Below are positions 26,753-35,952 of a stretch of 64,000 nt of DNA, one piece after another. The notes under the pieces are model-generated. The model had not been told where the DNA came from and did not search any database. It worked only from the letters and a program-made list of their open reading frames with translations. A program made the translations under genes and the position numbers. The stretch's first letter is position 1. Each line of letters begins with the position of its first letter. The stretch is from Flavobacteriaceae bacterium UBA5534 (GTDB lineage: Bacteria > Bacteroidota > Bacteroidia > Flavobacteriales > Flavobacteriaceae). Where the stretch lies: positions 8,001 to 72,000 of the forward strand of contig DINS01000004.1 in assembly GCA_002426015.1 (NCBI GenBank), in the 5' to 3' direction.

Positions 26753-28588
26753 TTATTGATATCCTTCTGCTTGAAGTTTAAATAGTTCGGCATATAATGA
26801 TTGATTTGCCATAAGGTCTTGATGTGACCCTATCTCCAAAATCTTGCCTTCATCTAAAACCAAAATTCTATCGGCTTGTCGAACTGTACTAAAACGATGC
26901 GAAATGATGATGCTGGTTTTATCTTTGGTAAGCCCAATAAATCTTTCAAAGACTTCACTTTCGGCTTTAGCGTCTAATGCAGAAGTGGGCTCATCTAAAA
27001 TCATGACTTCAGCGTCTTTCATGTAAGCTCTCGCCAAAGCAACTTTTTGCCATTGTCCGCCCGAAAGCTCTTGTCCTTTATAAAAACGCTTACCAAGTTG
27101 TTGGTCGTACCCCTTTTTCAATTCTGAAATCACCTGATTAGCCAAGCTCAATTCGGCTGCTTTCTGAATTTTTTTGTCATTATTCAGTTCGTCAATGTCT
27201 CCTATGGCAATATTTTCCCTAACCGTAAATTCATAGCGATAAAAATCTTGGAAAATGACACCAAAGAATTCTTGATACTCATCCTTTTTGAAACGGTTAA
27301 TGTTGATGCCATCCAATAGGATTTCACCAGAAGTTGGTTCGTAAAAACGCAACAGTAGTTTGGTAAGTGTTGTTTTTCCAGCGCCATTTTGACCAACAAA
27401 TGCCATTTTTTCTCCAACTTCTATATTAAAACTGACCCCTTTAAGAATTTCGTGGTCTGAATCAGGATAAGAAAAATGAACGTTTTTGAATTCAAATCCC
27501 GATTGAATTTTTTCTGGTAATGGCATGTCTTCAGAATGTTTTGGTTCTATCGAAATATCTATGAACTCGAAATAATCTTTTAGGTATAAAGCGCTTTCGG
27601 TAATACGCGTGAATTTTGAAAAGAAATCTTGAAGGTTTCTTGTCAATCTATTGAATGCTCCAGATAGAAACGTCAATTCACCAAGAGTGATGACTCCAGA
27701 AATGACTCGATAAATGATAAAGATATAAGCACCATAGTAACTCAAGGTTCCCAAAACATTAAATAAAAAGCCCAATGCAGAACGTTTAACTGCTAGTTTT
27801 TTATTTAAATCATAATATTCGTTGGAAAGATTCTTGAATCTGTCCACAATAAAATCTGTCAAACCAAACAACTTAATTTCTTTCGCTGTTTGATTATTGG
27901 CGCCAATAAATCGCAAATAATCCAATTCTCTTCGTTCGGCAGTCCATCCTCTCGCCAACGAATATTGTTGTTGGCTGAACCAAATCTCATTTATAAATGA
28001 AGGAATAATACTCAACACCAATAAAATGATAAGATAGGGTTCAAAATAAATCAATCCTGCAACCAAGGTTGCTATTGAAATTAAACTTTGAACTTCTCCT
28101 AGCGCGTTGGACATCAAACCCACGCGACCAGCCGTTTGGATTCTTGCACGTTCCAATTTATCATAGAACTCTGAATCTTCGAGAAGGCTGATATCGATTT
28201 GATTGGTTTTTTTAATAATAGTTACAGAAGATTCAATAGAATAGGCGTCACCCAACAAACTGTCTGTTAGCGAAATAGCTCTGCTAACCAAATCAGAAAG
28301 AATGATAAGACCAAATTCAATGGCTACGTAAGTCCAAAGATGTGTTAGGTCAGAAACTTCGGCCTTGGATTGAAAGATGATTTCATCAATGATGAGTTTG
28401 CCAATCCAAAGAATGATCACTGGAAGCAAAGCCCCAACAAGCCTACAAACTGAAGATAAAAGGAACAGTTTTTTGTTGGTTCTCCAAATTTCCTTAAAGA
28501 AACGAGGAATGAACACTAAAGCACTAAAAGATTTTTTTAAACTGGTTTTGCTATCATCTTTTAATGATTTTGGGGTTTCTCTGGGCAT
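26753..28588 (-). CDS. ABC transporter, fused permease and ATPase (exporter type)
   Basis: 611 residues. The N-terminal half holds six membrane helices (about 45-330); the C-terminal half is the nucleotide-binding domain with Walker A GQNGAGKTTLTKLL, signature LSGGQWQKVALARA, Walker B VMILDEPTSALD and switch His in IIISHRFSTV. A type I (B-family) exporter half-transporter that should work as a homodimer. Substrate unknown. It starts 14 bases after the SufT-like gene, so it is co-transcribed with the SUF genes. A link to iron-sulfur or thiol export, as for Atm1-type exporters, is attractive but not shown by sequence. Confidence 0.9.
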   Translation of the reverse strand: MPRETPKSLKDDSKTSLKKSFSALVFIPRFFKEIWRTNKKLFLLSSVCRLVGALLPVIILWIGKLIIDEIIFQSKAEVSDLTHLWTYVAIEFGLIILSDLVSRAISLTDSLLGDAYSIESSVTIIKKTNQIDISLLEDSEFYDKLERARIQTAGRVGLMSNALGEVQSLISIATLVAGLIYFEPYLIILLVLSIIPSFINEIWFSQQQYSLARGWTAERRELDYLRFIGANNQTAKEIKLFGLTDFIVDRFKNLSNEYYDLNKKLAVKRSALGFLFNVLGTLSYYGAYIFIIYRVISGVITLGELTFLSGAFNRLTRNLQDFFSKFTRITESALYLKDYFEFIDISIEPKHSEDMPLPEKIQSGFEFKNVHFSYPDSDHEILKGVSFNIEVGEKMAFVGQNGAGKTTLTKLLLRFYEPTSGEILLDGININRFKKDEYQEFFGVIFQDFYRYEFTVRENIAIGDIDELNNDKKIQKAAELSLANQVISELKKGYDQQLGKRFYKGQELSGGQWQKVALARAYMKDAEVMILDEPTSALDAKAESEVFERFIGLTKDKTSIIISHRFSTVRQADRILVLDEGKILEIGSHQDLMANQSLYAELFKLQAEGYQ

Positions 28589-28602
28589 TAAATTTTATTA
28601 AA

Positions 28603-28926
28603 TTATAGCATTCCTAGTTCTAATTTGGCCTCTTCGCTCATCAAATCTTGGCTCCAAGGCGGATCGAAAGTGATCTCTACTTCTGCAGATTTTACATCGT
28701 TCAATGATTTTACTTTTTCTTCTACTTCCATTGGTAAGGTTTCTGCTACTGGACAGTTGGGAGTAGTTAAAGTCATTAAAATCTTAACATCATAATCTTC
28801 ATTGACAAATACGTCATAGATTAATCCAAGCTCGTAAATATCAACAGGTATTTCTGGGTCATAAATAGTTTTTAAAACCTTCACAATTTTTTCGCCCAAT
28901 TCGGCTGTATCTATAATTTCACTCAT
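28603..28926 (-). CDS. MIP18/DUF59 family iron-sulfur assembly protein (SufT-like)
   Basis: 107 residues. The DUF59 hallmark is visible: IYDPEIPVDIYELGLIYDV, then MTLTTPNCPVAETLP with the conserved Cys, and VEITFDPPWSQDLMSEEAK. Such proteins help maturation of Fe-S targets (SufT, PaaD and the eukaryotic CIA2 are relatives). It lies one base after sufE and 14 bases before the ABC exporter, in the SUF operon. Confidence 0.9.
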   Translation of the reverse strand: MSEIIDTAELGEKIVKVLKTIYDPEIPVDIYELGLIYDVFVNEDYDVKILMTLTTPNCPVAETLPMEVEEKVKSLNDVKSAEVEITFDPPWSQDLMSEEAKLELGML

Positions 28927-28927
28927 G

Positions 28928-29350
28928 TTACTGTAATTGTGTTTGGTATGCTATGGCATACATTTTTAGTTGTTTAATCATACTCACCAATCCATTGGCT
29001 CGTGTGGGTGACAGGTGCTCTTTTAAGCCAATGTCGTCAATAAACGTGGTGTCTGCATCAATAATATCTTGCGGTTTTTGATTAGAGAACACTCTTAATA
29101 AAATAGCGATAATGCCTTTGGTGATAATGGCATCACTATCTGCAGTAAACACAACTTTATCATCTTTCATCTCTGCATGAACCCAAACTTTACTTTGACA
29201 GCCTTTAATTAGATTGTCTTCTGTTTTGTATTGTTGGTCTATAAGAGGCAATGTTTTACCTAAATCAATCATATATTGATAGCGCTCTTCCCAATCTTCA
29301 AACATTGAAAATTCATCAATAATCTCGTCTTGTATGGCTTTAATGGTCAT
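28928..29350 (-). CDS. sufE: Cysteine desulfuration protein SufE
   Basis: About 140 residues from the ATG at 29350; an ATG nine bases earlier would add three residues. The shorter start places the sulfur-accepting cysteine of KGCQSKVWV at position 51, the same number as in E. coli SufE. Later motifs ADSDAIITKGIIAILL and LSPTRANGLVSMI are typical. It accepts persulfide from SufS and passes it to SufBCD. Sits 22 bases after an envelope protein gene and one base before the SufT-like gene. Confidence 0.95.
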   Translation of the reverse strand: MTIKAIQDEIIDEFSMFEDWEERYQYMIDLGKTLPLIDQQYKTEDNLIKGCQSKVWVHAEMKDDKVVFTADSDAIITKGIIAILLRVFSNQKPQDIIDADTTFIDDIGLKEHLSPTRANGLVSMIKQLKMYAIAYQTQLQ

Positions 29351-29381
29351 TATATTCATTTACTGCAAAAATACAATTTAT

Positions 29382-29846
29382 CTATTGTTTTTGAGCGTTT
29401 TCAGCCATAGATAATAGTTTGTTGACCAATCTTTCTATAGCTTTTGGTGGATATCCATGGTCAAAACCATTGCTTTGAATTGTTGTGTCTTTTTTTTCAA
29501 TTGAAAGACTTGCATGTGCTGCGCCATCGTACAATCGTTTTGATGTTGGTGCTTCTAAAGTGGGTAACGATTCAATATCTATTTCTTTTAAAAGCACCAT
29601 CAATTCAGTCCAATCTTTTTCAGTGCAGATATAAGTTTCTTTTTCAACTAGATTTCTATCATTAGATACCATCAAAGTATCTTTGGTGGCTCTAATTTTT
29701 TCAAAAAACCCTCTTGAAAGTGCATTGTATGTAATGCTGATTCCTTCTTGTGTCACATCTGAGATGGTCCCAATTGGTTGATGTGGTTTTAAACCACATT
29801 CATTATTAATCATTAATAACACCATTAAACTTATCAAAAATTTCAT
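29382..29846 (-). CDS. Conserved exported protein of unknown function in the SUF operon
   Basis: 154 residues. A short hydrophobic N-terminus (FLISLMVLLMINNECG) suggests export, possibly as a lipoprotein through the Cys at 17, although the lipobox is poor. Conserved-looking stretches include ISITYNALSRGFFEKI, TLMVSNDRN, a DW-LM-LLKEID-ESLP helix, RLYDGAAHASLSI and FDHGYPPKAIERLVNKLL. Similar unnamed proteins occur in Flavobacteriaceae, from memory. No known domain name. It lies between the DUF4377/META lipoprotein and sufE with short gaps. Confidence 0.7.
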   Translation of the reverse strand: MKFLISLMVLLMINNECGLKPHQPIGTISDVTQEGISITYNALSRGFFEKIRATKDTLMVSNDRNLVEKETYICTEKDWTELMVLLKEIDIESLPTLEAPTSKRLYDGAAHASLSIEKKDTTIQSNGFDHGYPPKAIERLVNKLLSMAENAQKQ

Positions 29847-29885
29847 TGTCGTTTTTTATTATATGAATGCAAAAAAGGAGCCAAA

Positions 29886-30554
29886 CTATTCTCTTTCTTT
29901 TAAATGACTACACTCCATAACTACTTTGCCGTCATTACTCATTAATTGCAGTGTTTCATTTTCAATTTTATATGAAGTTATCAAATTTAGGTTTTCTAAA
30001 AACAGTTGTTCAGTGGCCATATCATCGCACATCATTTTGGTGGATGCAATTTTATGTGTTTTAAACGTATTGCTTCCTATCTCAACATTTCCAAAAAACT
30101 TATTGCAACTTGTGCTGCCTTGAACTTGACCTTGTGGTAAAGTAACCGTCAGTGTTGGGTTTCTTTTGAAATCAGACTTATTATTAATGTGAGTGACCAA
30201 CCAAGAACCTTGATCGATGGTCAATGCTGATTTGTCAATTTCTACTTTAGTTTTTTTAAGCACATCCAATAGTACAAACGCTTCTGATAATTGGTCGGCT
30301 GCAGGATTTTCGACCTTAACTACACGAACTTTTAATTTATAAGTATAACCTGGTTCAAAATCAAAGCCTTCTATATTGCCATAATAATTATACCATGGGT
30401 CTGATTCGTTTTCCTTTATCTGAAAACATTTTTGCGGTGAAACACCGACACAATTGACCATAATATCATTGATAAAAATTGTTTTCTCGTCTTCTTTAGC
30501 ACATGAAAAAAACAGTAAAACGCAGACTGATAGGATTCCAAATTTTGAATTCAT
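29886..30554 (-). CDS. Lipoprotein with DUF4377-like and META (HslJ-like) domains
   Basis: 222 residues. Lipobox at LLFFSC (Cys18). The first half has the DUF4377 pattern: IMVNCVGVSPQKCFQIKE, then WYNYYGNIEGFDFEPGYTYKLKV. The second half is a META/HslJ domain: WLVTHIN, LTVTLPQGQVQGSTSCNKFFG, STKMMCDD and a MSNDGKVVME end. Such domains are linked to envelope stress and secretion in other bacteria; the specific role is unknown. It lies 36 bases after sufS, as a guest of the SUF operon. Confidence 0.78.
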   Translation of the reverse strand: MNSKFGILSVCVLLFFSCAKEDEKTIFINDIMVNCVGVSPQKCFQIKENESDPWYNYYGNIEGFDFEPGYTYKLKVRVVKVENPAADQLSEAFVLLDVLKKTKVEIDKSALTIDQGSWLVTHINNKSDFKRNPTLTVTLPQGQVQGSTSCNKFFGNVEIGSNTFKTHKIASTKMMCDDMATEQLFLENLNLITSYKIENETLQLMSNDGKVVMECSHLKERE

Positions 30555-30590
30555 AAATAAGTATTAAAATGTAAAGTAAATATATAAATT

Positions 30591-31805
30591 TTATGATAGC
30601 ATGATCTTTGCTTTTTTAACACCTTCAACCATTGCGTCTATTTCTTGTTTGGTGTTATAAAATGCAAATGATGCTCTTACTGTTCCTGGAATTTTATAGA
30701 AATCCATAATTGGTTGTGCGCAATGATGTCCTGTACGAACAGCGATTCCCATTTTGTCTAAAATTGTACCTACATCATAAGGATGAATCCCTTCTAGATT
30801 AAAAGAAATTACTGAAGTTTTATGTTTGGCTGTTCCGTAAATTTTTAAGCCTTCTATTTCAGAGAGTTTTTGTGTTCCATACTCTAAAAGCTCGTGTTCA
30901 TATTTTGCAATATTATCAAAGCCAATTGCATTCATATAATCTATTGCTGCACCAAATGCTATACCACCACAAATATTTGGAGTTCCGGCTTCAAACTTAT
31001 GCGGTAAAGTTGCGTAAGTGGTTTTTTCGAAAGTTACCTCGGCAATCATTTCGCCTCCTCCTTGATAAGGTGGTAATTTGTTAAGCCATTCTTCTTTACC
31101 ATATACCATACCAACACCTGTTGGTCCACACATTTTATGAGCAGAAACCACATAAAAATCCACATCTAGTTTTTGAACATCTGCTTTTATATGCGGACTT
31201 GCTTGGGCTCCATCTATTAAAACTGCTGCACCAACATTGTGTGCTTTAGTTATAATACTTTCGATTGGATTTATTGTACCTAATGCGTTTGAAATATGAT
31301 TTACAAAAACCAGTCTTGTTTTGTTTGAAAGGAGTTTGTCGTACTCACTAATTACGAGCTCTCCTTCTTGATTCATTGGGATGACTTTTAAAATAGCTCC
31401 TGTACGCTCACAAAGCATTTGCCAAGGCACAATATTACTATGATGTTCTAAAGCTGAAACTATTATTTCATCTCCTTTTTTTAGTAATGAAGAAAATCCG
31501 TTTGCTACTAAATTAATCCCATGAGTTGTTCCTGATGTGAAAATGATTTCATGAGCAAATTTGGCATTAAAATGTTTTTGAATTTTTTGTCGGGCTTGTT
31601 CGTATTTATCGGTAGCTTCTTGACTTAAACTATGAACTCCTCTGTGTATGTTGGCATTGTAATTTGAATAATAATCTACAATAACATCTATAACCTGTTG
31701 TGGTGTTTGAGATGTTGCTGCGTTATCAAAATACACTAAAGGTTTGCCATTAACTTTACGAGAAAGTATTGGGAAGTCTTTTCTTATGGTTTCTACGTTG
31801 AACAT
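30591..31805 (-). CDS. sufS: Cysteine desulfurase SufS
   Basis: 404 residues, PLP-dependent class V aminotransferase fold. The PLP lysine is K224 in SAHKMCGPTG; the active-site cysteine is C362 in RTGHHCAQP, followed by TVRASFAFYNT. Other motifs: YFDNAATSQTP, FTSGTTHGIN, EHHSNIVPWQ, DGAQASPH. It removes sulfur from cysteine and hands it to SufE. Downstream of sufD across a 94-base spacer that holds a repeat-like element. Confidence 0.97.
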   Translation of the reverse strand: MFNVETIRKDFPILSRKVNGKPLVYFDNAATSQTPQQVIDVIVDYYSNYNANIHRGVHSLSQEATDKYEQARQKIQKHFNAKFAHEIIFTSGTTHGINLVANGFSSLLKKGDEIIVSALEHHSNIVPWQMLCERTGAILKVIPMNQEGELVISEYDKLLSNKTRLVFVNHISNALGTINPIESIITKAHNVGAAVLIDGAQASPHIKADVQKLDVDFYVVSAHKMCGPTGVGMVYGKEEWLNKLPPYQGGGEMIAEVTFEKTTYATLPHKFEAGTPNICGGIAFGAAIDYMNAIGFDNIAKYEHELLEYGTQKLSEIEGLKIYGTAKHKTSVISFNLEGIHPYDVGTILDKMGIAVRTGHHCAQPIMDFYKIPGTVRASFAFYNTKQEIDAMVEGVKKAKIMLS

Positions 31806-31818
31806 AGTTGCTTTTTAA

Positions 31819-31890
31819 TAGCCCAGATTGAGGCAATTGTTGGAGCTCTTTTGTGAGCAAAAAGCGACTGCCGAAAGCTGGAAATAGCTT
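31819..31890 (+). repeat. Repeat-like element in the sufD-sufS spacer
   Basis: The spacer has a block starting TAGCCCAGATTGAGGC, a hairpin core (GCTCTTTTG, three-base loop, CAAAAAGC with one bulge) and an end GAAAGCTGGAAATAGCTTC. The arrangement resembles short intergenic hairpin repeats I remember from many Flavobacteriaceae that begin TAGCCC-GAT-GA-GC. Only one copy is in this window, so the repeat status is not proven here. Confidence 0.45.
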
Positions 31891-31899
31891 CAAATAATT

Positions 31900-33213
31900 T
31901 TATAAATCGAACCCAATATTTACACCAAGTTTCGTAGCTATAATTTTAGTGATACGTTGTTTAATTTCAGGGATTTTAACCGAACTTAATACATTATTAC
32001 TAAACGCGTACATTAACAATGCTTTGGCTTCTTTTTCTGGAATACCTCGTGAACGCATATAAAACATGGCGCTTTCGTCTAACTGCCCAATAGTACAACC
32101 ATGAGAGCATTTTACATCGTCTGCAAAAATCTCTAATTGTGGTTTAGTATTAATACTTGCTTTGTCGCTTACTAAAATATTGTTGTTTGCCTGAAATGCA
32201 TTGGTTTTTTGAGCTTCTTTATTGACCAAAACTTTACCGTTGAAAACACCAGTTGAAGAATCTCCAAAAATACCTTTATAATCTTGATGGCTTTCACAAT
32301 TGGGTTCAATATGGTGCACCAAAGTATTATGGTCAACATGTTGTTTGTTGCCAATAATGGTCACGCCTTTTAAAGTCGAATCTATTCGCTCTCCGTTTTG
32401 GTAGAAATTAAGATTGTTACGCGTCAGTTTTCCTCCAAAAGAAAAGGTATGTAGTGATGCGACACTTTCTTGTTTTTGATTGATGAAAGTATTGTCTATC
32501 AACGACGCGTTTTCGTTATCATTTTGAATTTTATAGTAATCGACGATGGCTCGTTTGTTGGTGTAAATTTCTGTAACAGTATTGGTCAAAACTGGGTTGT
32601 CGGTCAAACTTTGGTGGCGCTCAATAATTTGTACATGAGAGTTTTCATCAACGACAATCAAATTACGTGGCTGCAACATCAAAGCTGATTCGTTCCCTGT
32701 TGAAAAATGAACAATCTGTATTGGTTTTGCTACTAGTTTATTTTTCGGAATATGTATGTAAGCTCCTTCTTGTGAGAATGCTGTATTCAAAGAGGTTAAA
32801 CTGTCTTTTGCAGCTATTTTGTTGAAATAATTCTCAATAAGAATTCGATATTTTGGTTTGTTCAAGGCAGAAGACATCAAACAGACATCGATACCATCGT
32901 GTGTTGTTTGTGATAAATGTGATGCATATTTACCATCTATAAACACAATTTTGTAAGTATCTATATCGTGAATAAAGAATTTTTTTACATCGTTATACTC
33001 TACAGTATTTTCGTGTTTTGGAAACACACTATAATCATGCTTTAAAATACTATTTAAAGATGTATACTTCCAAGCTTCTTCCTTTTTTGAAGGAAACCCT
33101 TGTGTCTCAAACTGTTTGATGGCTTCACTGCGTACATCATGAACTGGCGAATCGATATCCACTTGGTTTTCGAATGCCATAAACGATGCTATGAGTTTTT
33201 CTTTTAGTTCCAT
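31900..33213 (-). CDS. sufD: SUF scaffold subunit SufD
   Basis: 437 residues. SufB/SufD core beta-helix with typical segments: WKYTSLNSI near residue 50, YIHIPKNKLVAKPIQIVHFSTG, NLIVVDENSHVQIIERH, VDHNTLVHHIEPNCESHQDYKGIF, and the C-terminal EIFADDVKCSHGCTIGQLDE with YMRSRGIPEKEAKALLMYAF. SufD partners SufB and SufC in cluster assembly. It lies 77 bases after sufC. Confidence 0.96.
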   Translation of the reverse strand: MELKEKLIASFMAFENQVDIDSPVHDVRSEAIKQFETQGFPSKKEEAWKYTSLNSILKHDYSVFPKHENTVEYNDVKKFFIHDIDTYKIVFIDGKYASHLSQTTHDGIDVCLMSSALNKPKYRILIENYFNKIAAKDSLTSLNTAFSQEGAYIHIPKNKLVAKPIQIVHFSTGNESALMLQPRNLIVVDENSHVQIIERHQSLTDNPVLTNTVTEIYTNKRAIVDYYKIQNDNENASLIDNTFINQKQESVASLHTFSFGGKLTRNNLNFYQNGERIDSTLKGVTIIGNKQHVDHNTLVHHIEPNCESHQDYKGIFGDSSTGVFNGKVLVNKEAQKTNAFQANNNILVSDKASINTKPQLEIFADDVKCSHGCTIGQLDESAMFYMRSRGIPEKEAKALLMYAFSNNVLSSVKIPEIKQRITKIIATKLGVNIGFDL

Positions 33214-33220
33214 TTTTTTA

Positions 33221-33273
33221 AGTCTTCAGTCTATAGTCTTCAGTAGCATTTTTTGACTGCTCACTGCTAACTG
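33221..33273. repeat. Short direct repeats in the sufC-sufD spacer
   Basis: The 77-base spacer contains AGTCTTCAGT twice (33221-33230 and 33235-33244) and a run of ACTGCT/CACTGCTAACTG at 33256-33273. This is simple-repeat sequence without coding potential; no function is evident. Confidence 0.5.
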
Positions 33274-33290
33274 ACGACCGGTTACTGTTG

Positions 33291-34043
33291 TTATGCGTTT
33301 ATTTCTTCTTTAATCCAATCGTACCCTTTTTCTTCTAGTTCGTGCGCTAGCTCTTTGCCTCCAGACTTAACGATTCGTCCATTATACAAAACGTGTACAA
33401 AATCTGGAACGATATAATCCAACAAACGTTGGTAATGTGTTATAACAATGACTGCGTTGTCTTTGCTTTTTAGTTTATTGACTCCATTAGCAACAATACG
33501 AAGCGCATCGATATCTAACCCAGAATCGGTTTCATCTAGTATTGCTAATTTTGGTTCTAACATTGCCATTTGAAAGATTTCATTACGCTTTTTTTCTCCA
33601 CCGGAAAAGCCTTCGTTTATGGAACGTGATAAAAATTTTCGATCAATTTCCAATAGTTCCGATTTTTCACGAATCATTTTTAGCATTTCATTTGCTGGCA
33701 TGTCAGGCAGGTTTTTTGCTTTTCGCGTTTCGTTAATGGCTGTTTTCATAAAATTGGTGACAGATACGCCTGGGATTTCAACAGGATATTGAAATGACAA
33801 AAAGATGCCTTTGTGAGCGCGCTCTTCAGCTGCCAATTCATCAATATTTTCGTCGTTGAGTAAAATTTCACCTTCAGTGACTTCATACTCTTCTTTCCCT
33901 GCAATCACAGATGCCAAGGTGCTTTTACCAGAGCCATTTGGCCCCATAATGGCATGTACCTCACCTGCTTTGACTTCTAAATTAATGCCTCTTAATATGG
34001 CTTTATCTTCAACACTTGCGTGTAAGTTGCTTATTTTTAACAT
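33291..34043 (-). CDS. sufC: SUF ATPase SufC
   Basis: 250 residues, ABC ATPase without membrane segments. Walker A GPNGSGKSTLASVIAG, signature FSGGEKKRNEIFQMA, Walker B LAILDETDSGLD and switch His in IVITHYQRLL. The EKKR form of the signature and the ETDSGLD variant are typical for SufC. It powers the SufBCD complex. Two bases separate it from a lipoprotein gene inserted between sufB and sufC. Confidence 0.97.
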   Translation of the reverse strand: MLKISNLHASVEDKAILRGINLEVKAGEVHAIMGPNGSGKSTLASVIAGKEEYEVTEGEILLNDENIDELAAEERAHKGIFLSFQYPVEIPGVSVTNFMKTAINETRKAKNLPDMPANEMLKMIREKSELLEIDRKFLSRSINEGFSGGEKKRNEIFQMAMLEPKLAILDETDSGLDIDALRIVANGVNKLKSKDNAVIVITHYQRLLDYIVPDFVHVLYNGRIVKSGGKELAHELEEKGYDWIKEEINA

Positions 34044-34045
34044 AC

Positions 34046-34447
34046 TTATTTTGTTCCTAATTTTATAATATCACTATCTTCTGAATTGACTTTTGACACT
34101 TTTATAATTTCTATAATTTCAATTCTATTGTCCCAACCTTCTTCGTTTTCAGGCTTTTTGGATATTTTTACCTTTAAGGTTACTGCAACCTCATCGGTAG
34201 GTTGGTCCTTTAGTGTTTCTGATTGAATGATCAATTCTTCTAATTTTTCGTTTTCAACAACACCAAACAATTCACTCTTGGTTTGAAACACTGCTGCATC
34301 TGCATAGTAGATGAAATTCCCTGAAAGTTCTTTTATATCTGATGATACTTCCTCAATGGTCTCATCTATTGAGGTTTCCGTTTTTGAATCTTTTTTACAG
34401 CTTACAAAAGCCATCACTACAAAAAGAAATATTAGTACTTTTTTCAT
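34046..34447 (-). CDS. Small lipoprotein between sufB and sufC
   Basis: 133 residues. Signal peptide ending in the lipobox AFVSC (Cys17) followed by KKDSKTE, an acidic linker, and a beta-rich domain (FIYYADAAVFQTKSELFGVV, then VAVTLKVKIS and IEIIEIIKVSK). No recognised family. It lies 5 bases after sufB and 2 bases before sufC, so it must be co-transcribed with them. Why an envelope lipoprotein should be made with a cytoplasmic assembly machine is unclear. Confidence 0.75.
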   Translation of the reverse strand: MKKVLIFLFVVMAFVSCKKDSKTETSIDETIEEVSSDIKELSGNFIYYADAAVFQTKSELFGVVENEKLEELIIQSETLKDQPTDEVAVTLKVKISKKPENEEGWDNRIEIIEIIKVSKVNSEDSDIIKLGTK

Positions 34448-34452
34448 AACTG

Positions 34453-35901
34453 TTATCCAACTGAACCTTCTAAACTGATTTCCAATAATTTTTGAGCCTC
34501 AACGGCAAACTCCATAGGAAGCTTGTTTAATACATCTTTACTAAATCCGTTAACGATTAATGCAATCGCTTTTTCGGTATCTATACCACGTTGATTACAG
34601 TAGAAAATTTGGTCTTCGCCAATTTTACTTGTTGTTGCTTCGTGCTCAATTATTGCTGATTTGTTTTTTGCTTCTATATAAGGAAATGTATGGGCTCCAC
34701 ATTCATTACCCATAAGTAAACTGTCACATTGTGAGAAGTTACGTGCATTGTCAGCTCGAGAACTTATCTGTACCAATCCTCTATAGGAGTTTTGTGATTT
34801 TCCTGCCGAAATACCTTTAGAGATAATGGTCGATTTGGTGTTTTTGCCCAAATGAATCATTTTGGTACCTGTATCGGCTTGCTGATAATTGTTGGTGACT
34901 GCAATTGAGTAAAATTCACCAACCGAATTATCGCCTTTTAAGATACAACTTGGATACTTCCATGTAATGGCAGAACCAGTTTCTACTTGTGTCCAAGAGA
35001 TTTTGGCGTTCTTTTCGCACAACCCTCTTTTGGTTACGAAGTTGTAAACGCCACCTTTGCCTTCAGCATTTCCTGGATACCAGTTTTGAACCGTTGAATA
35101 TTTGATTTCGGCATCGTCCAATGCAATCAGCTCGACAACTGCTGCATGCAATTGGTTTTCATCTCTACTTGGCGCTGTACAGCCTTCCAAATAACTGACA
35201 TAACTGCCTTCATCCGCTATCACCAATGTTCTTTCAAACTGACCTGTCCCTGCTTGGTTAATTCTAAAGTAAGTTGATAATTCCATTGGGCAGCGAACGC
35301 CTTTTGGGATGTAGCAGAAACTCCCATCACTGAAAACTGCCGAATTAAGCGCAGCGTAGAAGTTGTCTTTTTGAGGGACGACCGTTCCGATATATTTTTT
35401 TACTAATTCTGGATGCTCTCTAATGGCTTCGCTTATCGAGCAGAAAATAATTCCTTTTTCTGATAATGTCTTTTTGAACGTAGTCGCCACAGAAACTGAA
35501 TCGACCACAACATCCATTGCTACACCAGCCAATTTCTTTTGTTCATCAAGAGAAATTCCAAGCTTTTTAAACGTTTCCAATAGTTCTGGATCGACTTCGT
35601 CTAAACTATCATATTTTGGTTTGCTGTTAGGTGCTGAATAATAAGAAATCGCCTGAAAATCTGGTTTTACATACTTAACATTTGCCCATTCAGGCTCTAT
35701 CATTTCTTTCCAAGCTCTAAATGATTCTAATCGCCAATCAGTCATCCATTGTGGCTCTTCTTTTTTAAGCGAAATCGCTTTTACTATGTCTTCATTTAAG
35801 CCAATAGGGAATGTATCTGATTCAATATCAGTATAAAAACCATATTCATACTCTTTGGTTTTTAATTCTTCTCTTAAATCGTCTTCGGTATATTTGTTCA
35901 T
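34453..35901 (-). CDS. sufB: SUF scaffold subunit SufB
   Basis: 482 residues, usual SufB length. Key segments: PEWANVKYV, FCSISEAIREHPELV, AALNSAVFSDGSFCYIPKGV, TYFRINQAGTGQFERTLVIA, SYLEGCTAP, GVYNFVTKRG, SQCDSLLMGN and the terminal ISLEGSVG. It builds the nascent Fe-S cluster together with SufC and SufD. 51 bases after sufA. Confidence 0.98.
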   Translation of the reverse strand: MNKYTEDDLREELKTKEYEYGFYTDIESDTFPIGLNEDIVKAISLKKEEPQWMTDWRLESFRAWKEMIEPEWANVKYVKPDFQAISYYSAPNSKPKYDSLDEVDPELLETFKKLGISLDEQKKLAGVAMDVVVDSVSVATTFKKTLSEKGIIFCSISEAIREHPELVKKYIGTVVPQKDNFYAALNSAVFSDGSFCYIPKGVRCPMELSTYFRINQAGTGQFERTLVIADEGSYVSYLEGCTAPSRDENQLHAAVVELIALDDAEIKYSTVQNWYPGNAEGKGGVYNFVTKRGLCEKNAKISWTQVETGSAITWKYPSCILKGDNSVGEFYSIAVTNNYQQADTGTKMIHLGKNTKSTIISKGISAGKSQNSYRGLVQISSRADNARNFSQCDSLLMGNECGAHTFPYIEAKNKSAIIEHEATTSKIGEDQIFYCNQRGIDTEKAIALIVNGFSKDVLNKLPMEFAVEAQKLLEISLEGSVG

Positions 35902-35952
35902 TATTTTACATTATTCGTTCAATTCCTTCTTATTGTGAAGGTTGACATGGGT

